The notes beneath the pieces were generated by a model. It was not told where the DNA came from and made no database searches. It saw only the letters and a list, made by a program, of their open reading frames with translations. A stretch of DNA of 64,000 nt from Hanleya hanleyi. Its lineage: Eukaryota; Mollusca; Polyplacophora; Lepidopleurida; Hanleyidae. The position numbers and the translations under genes are program-made. The DNA is taken from positions 1 through 64,000 of the forward strand of contig JAVTVY010039331.1 in assembly GCA_036873755.1 (NCBI GenBank). Direction: 5' to 3'. Every line of letters starts with the position of its first letter. Position 1 is the stretch's first letter. This document shows, one piece after another, positions 7,832-17,640 of this stretch.

Positions 7832-7970
7832 GACTATGGGCTCAGGCTGATGAGCAACTGCTACGGTGTAATAGTCTGGTGAATTTGCACTGGTAAAATG
7901 AAAAAAAGTAAAAGGTTCTACACAGCTCATACAAACAGGCAAGCAGGCTGGCTGGCTGGCTAGAGGTGAA

Positions 7971-8000
7971 GCAGGCAGGCAGGCAGGCAGGCAGGCAGGT
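7971..8000. repeat. (CAGG)n microsatellite in the 5' leader
   Basis: Seven or so CAGG units between the TATA box and the start of the 6584-7831 gene. Confidence 0.8.
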
Positions 8001-8077
8001 AGGCTGGTCAGGTCAGGTAGTCAGAGTGCTCCGCAGGGTAGTGCAATGAATACACCCCACCCCTAAAAATCGCCTCC

Positions 8078-8084
8078 TTTTATA
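8078..8084 (-). promoter_or_regulatory. TATA box of the 6584-7831 gene
   Basis: TATAAAAGG on the minus strand, the strongest TATA in the cluster, about 247 nt upstream of the preferred ATG, implying a leader of roughly 220 nt. Confidence 0.7.
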
Positions 8085-8093
8085 CGTTTTTCT

Positions 8094-8520
8094 ACAATCC
8101 GCCATCTTAAACCCACCACCCACCACCACAATCCGCCGCCATCTTAAACCCACCACCCACCACCACAATCCGCCATCTTAAACCCACCACCCACCACCAC
8201 CAGCCGCCATCTTAAACCCACCACCTACCACCAGCCGCCGCCATCTTAAACCCACCACCCACCACCACCAGCCGCCATCTTAAACCCACCACCCACCACC
8301 ACCAGCCGCCATCTTAAACCCACCACCCACCACCACCACCACGCCGCCATCTTAAACCCACCACCCACCACCACCAGCCGCCATCTTAAACCCACCACCC
8401 ACCACCACCAGCCGCCATCTTAAACCCACCACCCACCACCCACCACCACCAGACGCCATCTTAAACCCACCACCCACCACCACCAACCGCCATCTTAAAC
8501 CCACCATCCACCATCCCACC
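8094..8520. repeat. Array of 12 YY1-like repeat units
   Basis: Twelve copies of a 31-41 bp unit with core GCCGCCATCTTAAACC and a variable CCCACCACC tail. The core's complement AAGATGGCGGC fits the YY1 consensus. The array lies directly upstream of the TATA box at 8078-8084 (opposite orientation relative to the gene). A short version lies upstream of RING gene 2. The array marks the right edge of the virus-like cluster as I see it. Confidence 0.8.
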
Positions 8521-8580
8521 ACAAGAATACTCGCTTCTGATTGGCTGTCACCTCCTCATTTCCTCCTCAATTATGCGGCT

Positions 8581-8611
8581 GTGACGTCACAAAAGGTTCT
8601 GCGCATGCGCA
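8581..8611. promoter_or_regulatory. CRE and NRF1-type palindromes
   Basis: GTGACGTCAC at 8581-8590 is a full cAMP-response-element palindrome and TGCGCATGCGCA at 8600-8611 an NRF1-type palindrome. This looks like a cellular promoter core, but I see no convincing gene on either side. Confidence 0.45.
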
Positions 8612-9094
8612 GTGAAGCGCCAATCCGTCTAAATGCTCTTACATTACTACTGCAGTCGTAGCCATTAACAGTTGTTTAGTACTGACATAATTGTTGCTAT
8701 CAGCTGCATGGCCTTTCATTGGACGCTGTTGCCATTGATCAGTCCTTGTTGTGCATATATGTACAACTATCATAATTGCCCAGTATCATTATTATTATTT
8801 CTAACAATTGTTGTCAACGCGCCATTTCGTGTCAGTATTTACGTTGCAGCATTGTCTACCCGACGGCGTATATGTCTGTCCGTGTGATTACGTATGGTGC
8901 CTGTGTACTGCGGGTAGCTTTCATCGGCTGTTCTGTGACCGTCCCCCTTGGTGTTTTCATTATGATCTTGAGAACCAACCAGACACAGGGGATCACCAAA
9001 CGGTGAATATTAGCACGGCTACGGAGACACACGTGGAATAGGTAGAAATAGGGCAAAACAAATAGTCAAGGAAAGGACATCGGGCCTATCAACT
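8612..9094. other. No gene recognised
   Basis: Short overlapping open frames only, with no motif, splice pattern or repeat that I can name. Confidence 0.5.
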
Positions 9095-10115
9095 ATGGCC
9101 AAATACAAGGAAAACATTGTTCAGCAAACAGATGAGGAAACATATGAGGCAATATATGAGGATGAAATTGAAGGGGTGAAATCGCCGACAACGAATAAGT
9201 ATGAGGGGTGGATAGTTTCCAAAAACACTTTACCGAAACAGGGCAGGATGCATGCCGATATCACTACAGAGATAGGGGGCCTTTATTTGACTTGAAAGTA
9301 GCATGAACAGTTTTAATGTTGACTGGGGGTCCAGACAAGAACATTTTGAATCCAAGATGGATAAAAGATTTCAGGAAAATCAGTCCAAGTTTGAAGATAG
9401 ATTACAATCTTTTGATTATCAATGACGCAAATAACAACAATTTTTTTAGAGACAATTGTGACATTTAGCAAAGATAAGGAGGGACCCAATAGTGATCCCG
9501 TTCATGACATGAAGCCAACATCTCATGTAGATAACTGGGATGGAGCAGGGAGTGACCTGCATATGAAACACCCAAGTAAGGGGGGACAGTTTGTACAATC
9601 AGCTAGTGTAGTAGGGTGCCCTATTGATTTATCCGCCCGGCCGGCCGAGACAAGAGGACTATATCAGTCACATGGAAAAGAATATGCCAGAATAGAGTCC
9701 GGAGTTTCTGGGACAGGGAGACTCCCGGGACCCAACGTTCGTATGAAAAAGAACGCTGTCCGTATTCTGTCTAGTGACGATGGTGGATTTGCCAGCCTCT
9801 CTCCTTTCCTTTCAAGGAGACGGGGTCGGGTTACAGGTTATCCTGGTACAGGCTTGGCCAATCCCTTGAACTAGGTAGGACCCCAGAGACGTCATCAACT
9901 GCTAAAGACAGGGATTGATCCAGGAGTTCCAACACCGTCGAGGCAGCCTGTGGGTCTCTCATTATGACTTGACGGAGACTTGCCTGGGTAATGCATCAAC
10001 ACCACCGCCATGGGATGGGACATGTCTTACCTGTGGGGACAGTGGGCAATGACGTAGTGAGTGTTCAAGTTCTCGCCAGTGGCACAGCTCATAAGGCGGA
10101 CAGTTCCGGTAATTA
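9095..10115 (+). pseudogene. Decayed gag-like retroelement gene
   Basis: Starts MAKYKENIVQQTDEETYE and continues through several stops and frame changes. A coiled-coil-like piece (MDKRFQENQSKFEDRLQSF) lies in another frame at about 9352. A 150-residue open piece ends at 9874, with an arginine-rich SRRRGR motif. At 10024-10071 one frame reads C-L-T-C-G-D-S-G-Q-stop-R-S-E-C, a CCHC zinc knuckle whose histidine has become glutamine and which contains a stop. Coiled coil, basic tail and zinc knuckle fit a gag protein. No linked polymerase is visible, so the family is unknown. Confidence 0.45.
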
Positions 10116-10689
10116 CTCACCATGATACATGTATATTCGTATAGTGTTTTTGCATGAAATATTTTACCACACAAAAATACAGTTTTTTCTTCCTTTTCTT
10201 CTTCTTCTTCTTTATAGAAATGAATCAAAAGAAATAACATTTTGAAAGATCCCGGAATGGAAGAGAAAAAGTGAAAAATATATATTGTGTTTACGTTGGA
10301 TACAAATGATAGCATCGCCTGTTGGTACGGTGGGATTCGGTTACCGTGTCTATGTAATTTTCACCTCACTGCTGCTTTTCAGTCATTGGTACAACGTGTA
10401 TAGGAAATCTTGTACATGTAACCTACCTGTACAATTTCTCATACCACTGAAATGGGCACAGTTTAGATAAACATAATTAGCTTTGTCAATAATCGGCGGA
10501 TAAGATTCAGTTGATTGTCATGAAGTGGGTGGGTTTATGTAATATTATGGCATCCAAATGCTGCTCTGAGCCAGCTATGTATCATTTATGTATATATTTG
10601 GTGAATTCATTCCACGAGTTTCAACAAGGATCCCCGGTCATGATGAACTTCTCCCTGTAAGAATACTTTCCGTAAATTGAACGCATCCT
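10116..10689. other. No gene recognised
   Basis: AT-rich sequence with short open frames only. Confidence 0.5.
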
Positions 10690-10960
10690 TAAAAGGGTGG
10701 TGGAAAACGATGCCAGCGTACTGACAAGAATACAAACGTCTAGTTCGTCTAGAAGTCATATGACCCCACAGAAAAATTAACTGACTGCATATTTCTAAAA
10801 ACAGCACAAGATTCAAAAGTGATCGCTGTGATGATTTGTATCCCAGTCACGCTTTTATTGTAGCTGTTCATGTGTGCATATTAAATGACACGACCACACG
10901 GCCCCTAGCACCGGCTTGCGGAGTATTAGATACAAATATATCAGATCGATGATCTGTTGA
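10690..10960 (+). repeat. Interspersed repeat R1
   Basis: Carries the R1 signature GTATCCCAGTCACGCTTTTA, CTGTTCATGTG, ACCACACGGCCCCTAGCACC and AGATACAAATA. R1 occurs about a dozen times in the window on both strands, often truncated at the 5' end. No coding capacity is visible; it is probably a SINE-like or non-autonomous element. Confidence 0.75.
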
Positions 10961-11215
10961 AAAATGATGAACTATGTGACCGCCAGATAGTAATAAAAAA
11001 ACGGCTCAAACGACGGAGCATTCATTGAATGCAAGTTCGCACTCAGAACAGAAACCTGTGAGGCCCGACGTCGACCAAGCGTTTCATTCTCCACCATGTT
11101 TACAAGTCACAAAACTACAATCGCAATTTTTTGTACAGACGGCAAGCCTTGAGGACGAAACTTTCATCAGCAGAATCTCACCATATACAAGCAACAGTTA
11201 AAACCCAACATTAAA

Positions 11216-11462
11216 AGGTGATGGAAAACGATGCCGGTATACTGACAGGAAGTCATATGGCCCCACAGACAACTATACTAACTGCATATTTCTGAAAACA
11301 TCACAAGAACCAAAAGTGATCCCTGTGATGATTAGTATTCCAGCCCCGCCTCTATTGTAGCTGTTCATGTGGACATCTTGACTGGCATGACCACACGGCC
11401 CCTAGCACCGGTTTGAACGGTGTTAGACACAAATATTTCACAGCGATGATGTAATAAACCTA
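11216..11462 (+). repeat. Interspersed repeat R1, second tandem-like copy
   Basis: Same order of blocks as the copy at 10690, about 520 bp further on, ending in ATTTCACAGCGATGATGTAA. Confidence 0.75.
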
Positions 11463-11653
11463 TCATCTGTTGAAAAATGATGAACTATGTGACAGTTCTC
11501 GGGAACAGCATTAATCCATCAAACTGCAATCATAGTTGATCTCACTTGGATCATGGAGGAGAAATGTTCGTTAGTAGTATATAAAGGCGAAATTTTGTCG
11601 GAAAAAATGAGGTTGCGAGTGAGGTTGATGAGGTCACAGATGACGTCTCTTCC

Positions 11654-11925
11654 GGTCACGTGACCCGTCAATCTTCGGCAATGTCCGGTCATTTTCGACA
11701 ATTTCCAGGAATCCTCGGCGATCTACGGAAATGTTCGGTCTTCTCCCGCAATCTCCGGCAATATTCGGTAATGTCTGGTCATCTCCGGCAATTTTCGAGA
11801 ATCTTCGGTCATCTTTGGCAATCTCTGGGAATCTACGGCGATCTTCGACCATGTCCGGTCATATCCGGGAATTTTCGGTCATCTCCGGCAATGTCCGGTA
11901 ATCTCCGGTAATCTCTGGGTGGGTT
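11654..11925. repeat. Minisatellite of about 13 bp, degenerate
   Basis: Repeats of ATCTCCGGCAAT / ATGTCCGGTCAT variants. Both strands are open by chance. Confidence 0.75.
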
Positions 11926-12090
11926 TTGTGGGGGTGAAATTGTGGGAGTCTAGCGTACAATGGACTTTGTCACGTGGATTCAATGTGACGAATCATCGTG
12001 CCGTATTTTAACTAATGAAATCGTTAGAATTATAGTCAATCGAATAGCTGGTTTTATTTTTGGTATTCAATCAAAATTCACTATTTGGAG

Positions 12091-12366
12091 CTGTATAAAC
12101 CTGGCGAGTTTACGAATTACACCACATCTTTTCACTCGCTGCGAGGAAGATTTATGAAGATGGTTCGTGTCAAGCAGACCTCTCGTAAATACACAAAAGG
12201 GAAGGCACCCCGAAAGCAGCTCGGTCATTCCAACGCAGCGTTCGAGAAATCGCCAAAGATTTCAAGATTGATCTTCGATTTCAGAGCTCAGCTATAGGCG
12301 CCCTCTAGGAGGCGAGCGAATCGTACTTGGTCGATCTGTTTGAAGACACCAACTTGTGCGCCATTT
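12091..12366 (+). pseudogene. Histone H3 pseudogene with promoter remnant
   Basis: A TATAAA box near 12093 precedes an ATG at 12160 reading [20 protein letters not shown], clearly the H3 N-terminal tail. The sequence then jumps, with a frame change, to the histone-fold part [13 protein letters not shown] and LRFQSS (H3 residues about 67 onward), so roughly 45 codons are deleted. A CAG-to-TAG stop precedes EASESYLVDLFEDTNLCAI. Homology ends near 12366, before the natural C-terminus and stem-loop. Immediately after, CTGAAAGAGAACTTCTA looks like a histone downstream element brought close by a second deletion. It kept its own promoter and is intronless, so it descends from a replication-type histone gene. 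Confidence 0.85.
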
Positions 12367-13345
12367 CTCTGAAAGAGAACTTCTATCTGATACACAATCA
12401 ATTTTAAAATATTTCAACCCCAAATATTTAAATAATTTAATTTAGATCGATGACCTATGATAAAGGTTCTTTTTAAACAAATGGGGGAATGGGGGGAGAC
12501 TACTTTATTGTCAGGAAAAATACAGCGTACATGATTTTAACGTTCCTTGTTTGCCAGATCGATGTTTTATTTTTCTTCGGCAACATTCGTGTGAGCATCG
12601 AAGTGTCATGGAGCTGCTGAAGCAATAGTGGCAGGAGACAAAAAGATTCGATTGACATCGATATGCATGAATGTTTGAATGTTGACATACTGCGCGAGTG
12701 GCGTCATAAGCACGCATCGAAAAGAGACATAATTTGAATGGTGGTTGAGATTGTACCGTAAAATGTGGACAATCTATTGAAAAACATGGATCGTATACAA
12801 AAGAACTCACATACCTGTAGTTTGACAGAGCTTATTAAATAGTCCAAATGATGTGTGACATCAGCTCTAAACGTTTCATGTACGTATTGTGAAACAGCTG
12901 TTTTGACTAAACTTTCTCGGGCTCTGATTGGTTGATTGGTGTTCGAGTGGACAACGATCAAATTTTTGCTTTCCTAGCTCCAATAAACAGTGTATTTCAC
13001 AAAAAATAATCCCGTGTCTGGCCTGGTTCAAATGATTTAATATTCTAAGGTATCCGACCGCCACTGTAACAAAGGCCGGTCTGGATTTGTAATTCGCCTA
13101 TATTTTTAAATATGATATTTCCATCAAGCGTTGTACATCAAGCGTTGTCGCCCTTCGACTGTAGGGCGAACGTCGATGGTACGTACCAGTGTTGGGTCAT
13201 ATTTTTGTTATCGTTGGGTTTAGCACCGTATGTTTTATCGGCGGTTGAGCACAATAATTTTCTAAAAAAAAGAAGGTCCTTCAAATACAACTATGAAAAA
13301 ATAAAACATATCGGATTTATATCACTTATAATATAAAACACTTCA
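12367..13345. other. No gene recognised
   Basis: The first bases hold a histone-type GAAAGAG element at about 12371. The rest has only short open frames without recognisable motifs. Confidence 0.5.
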
Positions 13346-13349
13346 AAGA

Positions 13350-13412
13350 TAGATCGGGACATAGCTCAGTGGTAAAAGATGCTGCACGACCGAGCGGCAG
13401 GTCGTGAGACAG
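13350..13412 (+). repeat. tRNA-like (SINE head or tRNA pseudogene)
   Basis: GGGACATAGCTCAGTGGTAA matches a tRNA acceptor plus D-arm / A-box pattern (TAGCTCAGTGG). The T-arm (B box GGTTCGA) is not intact, so this is a relic. Less complete TATCGCTCAG-type stretches occur near 22096 and 16000. Confidence 0.45.
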
Positions 13413-13694
13413 AATAACACCAGGATAGGGAATTTTTAGTATTTTTTTTTTACAACCGGTATCAATTTTACCAGTATATATATTTTGTTTGACAAGCAAC
13501 GCACCAATTTTTATATATTTAATGAATAGTGTTAATATGTATGGAATTAAACCAGTTGAGTGACTGGTCACAAGCATGGCACCGATATGCTAACAACGTG
13601 TTTTTTTTTTCTTTTCACCAATCACACCTAGCCGATGTCATGTGCGAGGATGTCCTGGGGCGACGTAGGCAAAAAAAAAATCTGTGACGTCATA

Positions 13695-13945
13695 GGGAAA
13701 ATCCCTGTTTTATTTATAGATCATGACATTGACCGAAAGTGACGTCATTGGGAAGACCCCTGTTCTATTTATAAACCATGACGTGGGAAAACACCTGTTC
13801 TGTTTATAGATTATGACATTGACCGGAAGCGACGTCATGGGGAAAACCCCTGTTCTCTTTATAGATCATGACGTCATGGTAACTTTTTCAGGGAATCCAT
13901 ATGGAAAAGCCCGGTTCTATTTATAGATCATGGCGTCATGGTTCT
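13695..13945 (-). repeat. Array of TATA and CRE-containing units
   Basis: Five degenerate units of 35-65 bp. On the minus strand most carry TCTATAAATAGAACAGGG-like sequence and a TGACGTCA / ATGACGTCAT stretch. Each unit looks like a mini-promoter, but no gene follows to the left. It sits just past the 3' end of the C2H2 gene at 13986. Confidence 0.55.
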
Positions 13946-13985
13946 ACGCCTGTGGCTAGAAAAGGGGCGAAATTGTGAAAACCAT

Positions 13986-14267
13986 TCACTTTCTGAATGG
14001 TCTTTCATGTATGGTTTTCATGGTGCCTTTCATTTCAAGCAGCAGCAGGCTATCACAGAAGGTAGGTTCTTCCTCACTTCCCTGTGATGTAGCCTGACTA
14101 TCTGAGGTCAAGCTCTCTATATTAGCAGATAGACTCTCAGCAGCCTCTGTATCCATATCTTCCTTCTCAGTGGGCTCATCGGCCTCTGGATTGAAAATCT
14201 TCTGATGTTGCATCATATCGTAGTGTCTAGTGAACGTGCGTTCGCACTCAGAGCATGTATAATCCAT
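13986..14267 (-). CDS. C2H2-finger small acidic protein, Maverick-like remnant
   Basis: 93 residues from MDYTCSECERTF; the open frame extends further but without an ATG. An N-terminal zinc-finger motif (YTCSECERTF then RHYDMMQH) is followed by a strongly acidic S/E/T-rich middle (TEKEDMDTEAAES) and a short hydrophobic LLLLEMKG. The broken ATPase gene upstream begins with a similar finger (YACHLCSKSF), so both belong to one element. N-terminal C2H2 fingers before unrelated bodies are, to my knowledge, common in Maverick/adintovirus-type gene sets. The product's role is not known. Confidence 0.5.
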   Translation of the reverse strand: MDYTCSECERTFTRHYDMMQHQKIFNPEADEPTEKEDMDTEAAESLSANIESLTSDSQATSQGSEEEPTFCDSLLLLEMKGTMKTIHERPFRK

Positions 14268-14752
14268 GTTGACCGTTGAACGTCGACTGTGCACGTTTTG
14301 AGGATACACTTGCTTTTACAGACAGTAACGCCCGCCAACGCCCAGCTTAACGTTTCCACGCCCTGGTGAAATAGCTCAGACGCTCTGATGGTTCCTTGGA
14401 ATTGATACTAATTCATCGAAATGTAGTCACGCCCGTCAATGGCCGTCTTTACGCCTTAACGCCTTATCTTCACGCCCTTGTCGATCACCTATGGACGGAC
14501 ATCATCATCTTGAGGGCTGAAGAAGATAATTACCCGTCTCCAGCTGCGTCTCCATAAGGTTTGAAATGCACCATGCAGGGTCAGCAGATTTGGGCACGGG
14601 TAGTTGTGTTGGTATCCTCTTTATGTACTATCTGTTTTTTATGCAGCAGAAGACATACCCGGGTCATCCATTGGATGTCATCTATGAGCGTGATAAGATG
14701 ACAACGCATGCGTTGGTGCTGAGCGGTTTCGGTGGTCCCACCTTGAGCTGTA

Positions 14753-14851
14753 TCAATAATGAACGTCGGCTTGACGTAAGGCTTCGGCTAGAATATCCTC
14801 GTTGTTGGGTACAAAGATTACATCAAATAAGGTAGACTCTGTAGTGCTCAT
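14753..14851 (-). CDS. Small ORF with TATA box, unknown
   Basis: 32 residues (MSTTESTLFDVIFVPNNEDI...) starting at 14851 with ACC before the ATG and a TATAAATA box at 14890-14883. It then meets a stop. Another frame is open beyond (to about 14590), so the gene is probably truncated by a frameshift. I do not recognise it. Confidence 0.35.
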   Translation of the reverse strand: MSTTESTLFDVIFVPNNEDILAEALRQADVHY

Positions 14852-14882
14852 GGTGAAATAAGGAAGATGGTGTCGGGTGGGC

Positions 14883-14890
14883 TATTTATA
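14883..14890 (-). promoter_or_regulatory. TATA box
   Basis: TATAAATA on the minus strand, 32 nt upstream of the ATG at 14851; it overlaps the end of the small frame at 14886-15180. Confidence 0.55.
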
Positions 14891-15180
14891 GCGGGACACA
14901 TTTGATCTTGATAATGCGTTCAAATAGGTGATTCTTTTGAGCCAGCGCTCTGACATACGCCGCTGTCCAGCTCATGCCTGGGGTTTTCAACATCGACGCT
15001 GTCCTTTCAATTTCCATATGAACCGGGTCCTTGTCCTGCAATTTCATATGGGTCAAGATGTCGACATACTGCTTACTTAAAGTCCGTCGTGTTCTGGGTA
15101 CCAATGTGTTATGGGCTAAAATTGAGGCTTCCTCTTTCGAATACCCTTTGTGATCAATGAGCGATCTTCGGGGGTATGAG
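14886..15180 (-). CDS. Small open frame after the ATPase, unknown
   Basis: An open frame without a clear ATG, overlapping the ATPase 3' end in another frame. It contains TRRTLSKQYVDILTHMKLQ and PGMSWTAAYVRALAQKN, then a basic end. The composition is protein-like rather than random. I do not recognise the family; its place suggests a structural or small protein of the same Maverick-like element. Confidence 0.35.
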
Positions 15181-15896
15181 CTGTTAAGTCTACGAACAGA
15201 TAGCCGTACGGACCACTTGTCGCGGCTTGAAACGCATGCATAAAATGGTCGATATTCTGAGGTTAAATTCGTCTACAAAACACACGGATTCGCGCTCTGT
15301 CGATGGGATTGGAGAACAACACGAAGTATTGGCAGTTCAAGGCGATATCTCTGTATGCTTTCCCCTGAGAAAAGAGATTCTGGGTCAAATAGATGACGGG
15401 CAGATTTCGATGATGGGATCCTTTGGTAAACAAGTCGGCGATGTGTGAATTGTCCTTTACCGCACCCATCAGATCATCTAGCCCTACCACGTTGGTCTGC
15501 TATGGGTCGAAGAAATTCGCTTGAATCGATATCGTGGGGAATCCCTGGGACGAAGCTCACATTCTGTAACCTTGTAATTTCGTAGGCGGGCTGCCACCGG
15601 CTGTAGCACCAAACTATACGAGTGTAGATGAGGTGCCCTTCCTCTAAGAATTTCATCACCCAGCATGTCTTTCCACATCCCGTAGGACCGCTCGCCGACA
15701 TCGTATAGGGATGCTCTAATACTCTCGTGTGTGACGTAGGTGTTGATCGTTCTTCGCGCGTACGTTGAATTTGCGCGTTATCTGAATTCCGTTCAGGGAG
15801 ATGGCTTCGCTCTATACGATTTTTATCTATGGAAAGCATATGTAGATTAAATGGCGTGAAAAATGACTTCGAACACAAGTGACATGCGTAAACCAT
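15115..15896 (-). pseudogene. FtsK/HerA-type packaging ATPase, Maverick/adintovirus-like, broken
   Basis: The N-terminus starts MVYACHLCSKSF (zinc-finger-like). Walker A GPTGCGKT follows, then RIVWCYSRWQPAYE and, after a frameshift near 15485-15500, the Walker B block VVGLDDLMGAV. Next come FTKGSHHRNLPVIYLTQNLF (sensor region) and ALNCQYFVLFSNP. A nonsense codon at 15263-15265 (TAA where TAC would fit) interrupts the end, which reads FQAATSGPYGYLFVDL. This order is the genome-packaging ATPase of Maverick/Polinton and adintovirus-like elements, which loads DNA into capsids. No capsid, protease, integrase or polymerase gene is visible beside it, so the element is a fragment. Confidence 0.75.
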
Positions 15897-16269
15897 GGCT
15901 CCCGTCTCCCCGAACGAAGGTACAGATCATTACCCTTAGCCATGGTTTGTGTGACAAAGCCGTATGGAATAGACCTGTTCAGACCTGTAAATATGGAGGA
16001 TGGATATAGCTCAGCCAACACCCTGTGTGGCCTGGCATTAGCAAGCTCATTCCAACTTTCCCATTTTTAAGTCTAAAAAAAGAATCGCTCCAGCGCACCG
16101 ACGGATGAATTGACCAGCAACTCCCGGATTGAATTTGTGGTTCGTATTTTCCCCTCATTCCTAAGATTAAACCGGAGAATAATTTTAACCAGTCAGAACT
16201 GGACTATTTTCGAATTAAAGTTGCCAAAATTATCATCATTTCTATCCTGATGGGTTTTTTTCTTGGAAT
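15897..16269 (-). other. Flank of the ATPase gene, unassigned
   Basis: A minus-strand frame reading SSIFTGLNRSIPYGFVTQT and MAKGNDLYLRSGRR overlaps the ATPase start. It may be part of another element gene but I cannot name it. Confidence 0.3.
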
Positions 16270-16928
16270 TATTCCCACGAAGTAGGCTCTCATTTGCAAA
16301 TTGTCCGGTAATGAGTCAGTGAGTCCGTCCGTCCATCCGAATCCTTTCGTCGGCAAAATAATGAGAACCGTTGAAATTAGAACCTTGATTGTTGGCATGA
16401 ACGTGCATCAGGGGACTGTTACCAGTTCTGAGCTGACCTACTTAGCTGGCCTATAAACCTCGAAATTTTGAGAGGATTTCGGGTTATTTCTAAATAGAGG
16501 GCCCTCATGTCATCTCACGACCGTCTCCTGTATTCCTACGAACCGTTGATATTAGAGTCTTGATTTTTGGCATGAACGTGCATTGGGGGACTGTTACCAG
16601 CAAGTTCTGAGCTGACCTATTTTTGATGAAACTTTGACTTACTTAGGTGACTTACATGAGTAGTGTGACAACGTCACAGGACCTACGAAGTAGGGTGAGG
16701 AAGATGACTTGGGGGTCCAAGCGTATTATGTCACCTAAGTAGGTCAAATTTTCATCAAAAGTAGGTCAGTCCAGAACTTACTGGTAACAATCCTCTAATG
16801 CACGTTCATGCCAAAAATCAAGGTTCTGATGTCAACGGTTCTCCTTATTTTGCCGACGAAACGATTCGGATGGACTCACTCACTCATTGCCGGACAATTT
16901 GCAAATAAGAGCCTACTTCGTGTGAATA
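16270..16928. repeat. Foldback repeat with inverted arms
   Basis: The left arm (about 16272-16440) carries CGAAGTAGGCTCTCATTTGC, TTGTCCGGTAATGAGTCAGT and GGCATGAACGTGCAT. It recurs in inverted order at 16740-16925. A partial second left arm lies at 16541-16660. The centre (16640-16740) also matches 21655-21695, on the other side of the Ngaro element. Confidence 0.6.
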
Positions 16929-16934
16929 AACCTC

Positions 16935-17119
16935 TTTGTCTAATATCACTCATATAACATACAAATTGGCAAATACCATGTGTCTGGGCGAAAACATGAT
17001 TTATTTCACTCAAAGAAATCATACATACAAAACAATGCTGCTCAAGCTTAGCTCTGCTCATGCTAGCGAATTGGCACGCAGGCCAACAACAAAAAATGTG
17101 GGGTTAAGAAAACTTCCCC
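16935..17119 (-). repeat. Ngaro split direct repeat B2
   Basis: 185 bp, matches 17395-17579 with one difference noticed (GTGGGG versus ATGGGG). Confidence 0.9.
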
Positions 17120-17218
17120 CTAGCACGTATGAACATTGTATAGATCTATCAGTATACAAAGGTGATCTCTTAGCTAATAACACCTAGCCAGTAATGCCTA
17201 CTGGGCAGGGAGGGAGGG

Positions 17219-17394
17219 TTACAAGAGATTGCATAGAACTTGCTGGTTCTGCTAGCTGCTGCACAACTGATGCATGTTGCTCAAATGCACCGCTCAAAAA
17301 GCGCCCTCTAGCTTAAAGGGCCATAACTCTTAACTGCTTGCTCATGTTACTATAGTGTATGACAAACTCCAAATTACCAACTACAATTTAACAT
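17219..17394 (-). repeat. Ngaro split direct repeat A2
   Basis: 176 bp, matches 21428-21603. Confidence 0.9.
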
Positions 17395-17579
17395 TTTGTC
17401 TAATATCACTCATATAACATACAAATTGGCAAATACCATGTGTCTGGGCGAAAACATGATTTATTTCACTCAAAGAAATCATACATACAAAACAATGCTG
17501 CTCAAGCTTAGCTCTGCTCATGCTAGCGAATTGGCACGCAGGCCAACAACAAAAAATATGGGGTTAAGAAAACTTCCCC
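17395..17579 (-). repeat. Ngaro split direct repeat B1
   Basis: 185 bp, matches 16935-17119. An A-rich run follows at 17611-17636, next to the recombinase stop codon. Confidence 0.9.
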
Positions 17580-17640
17580 AGCCCAGACTGGTACAGTTAT
17601 GATGATGATAAAAAAAAAAAAAAAAAAAAAAAAAAAGTGT

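Noticed and set aside
8097..8520. Possible CRISPR-like array
   Set aside because: Units are contiguous and lack unique spacers; the context is eukaryotic. It is a minisatellite.
12085..12297. A working histone gene
   Set aside because: About 45 codons are deleted with a frame change, a stop is present, and the C-terminus is lost.
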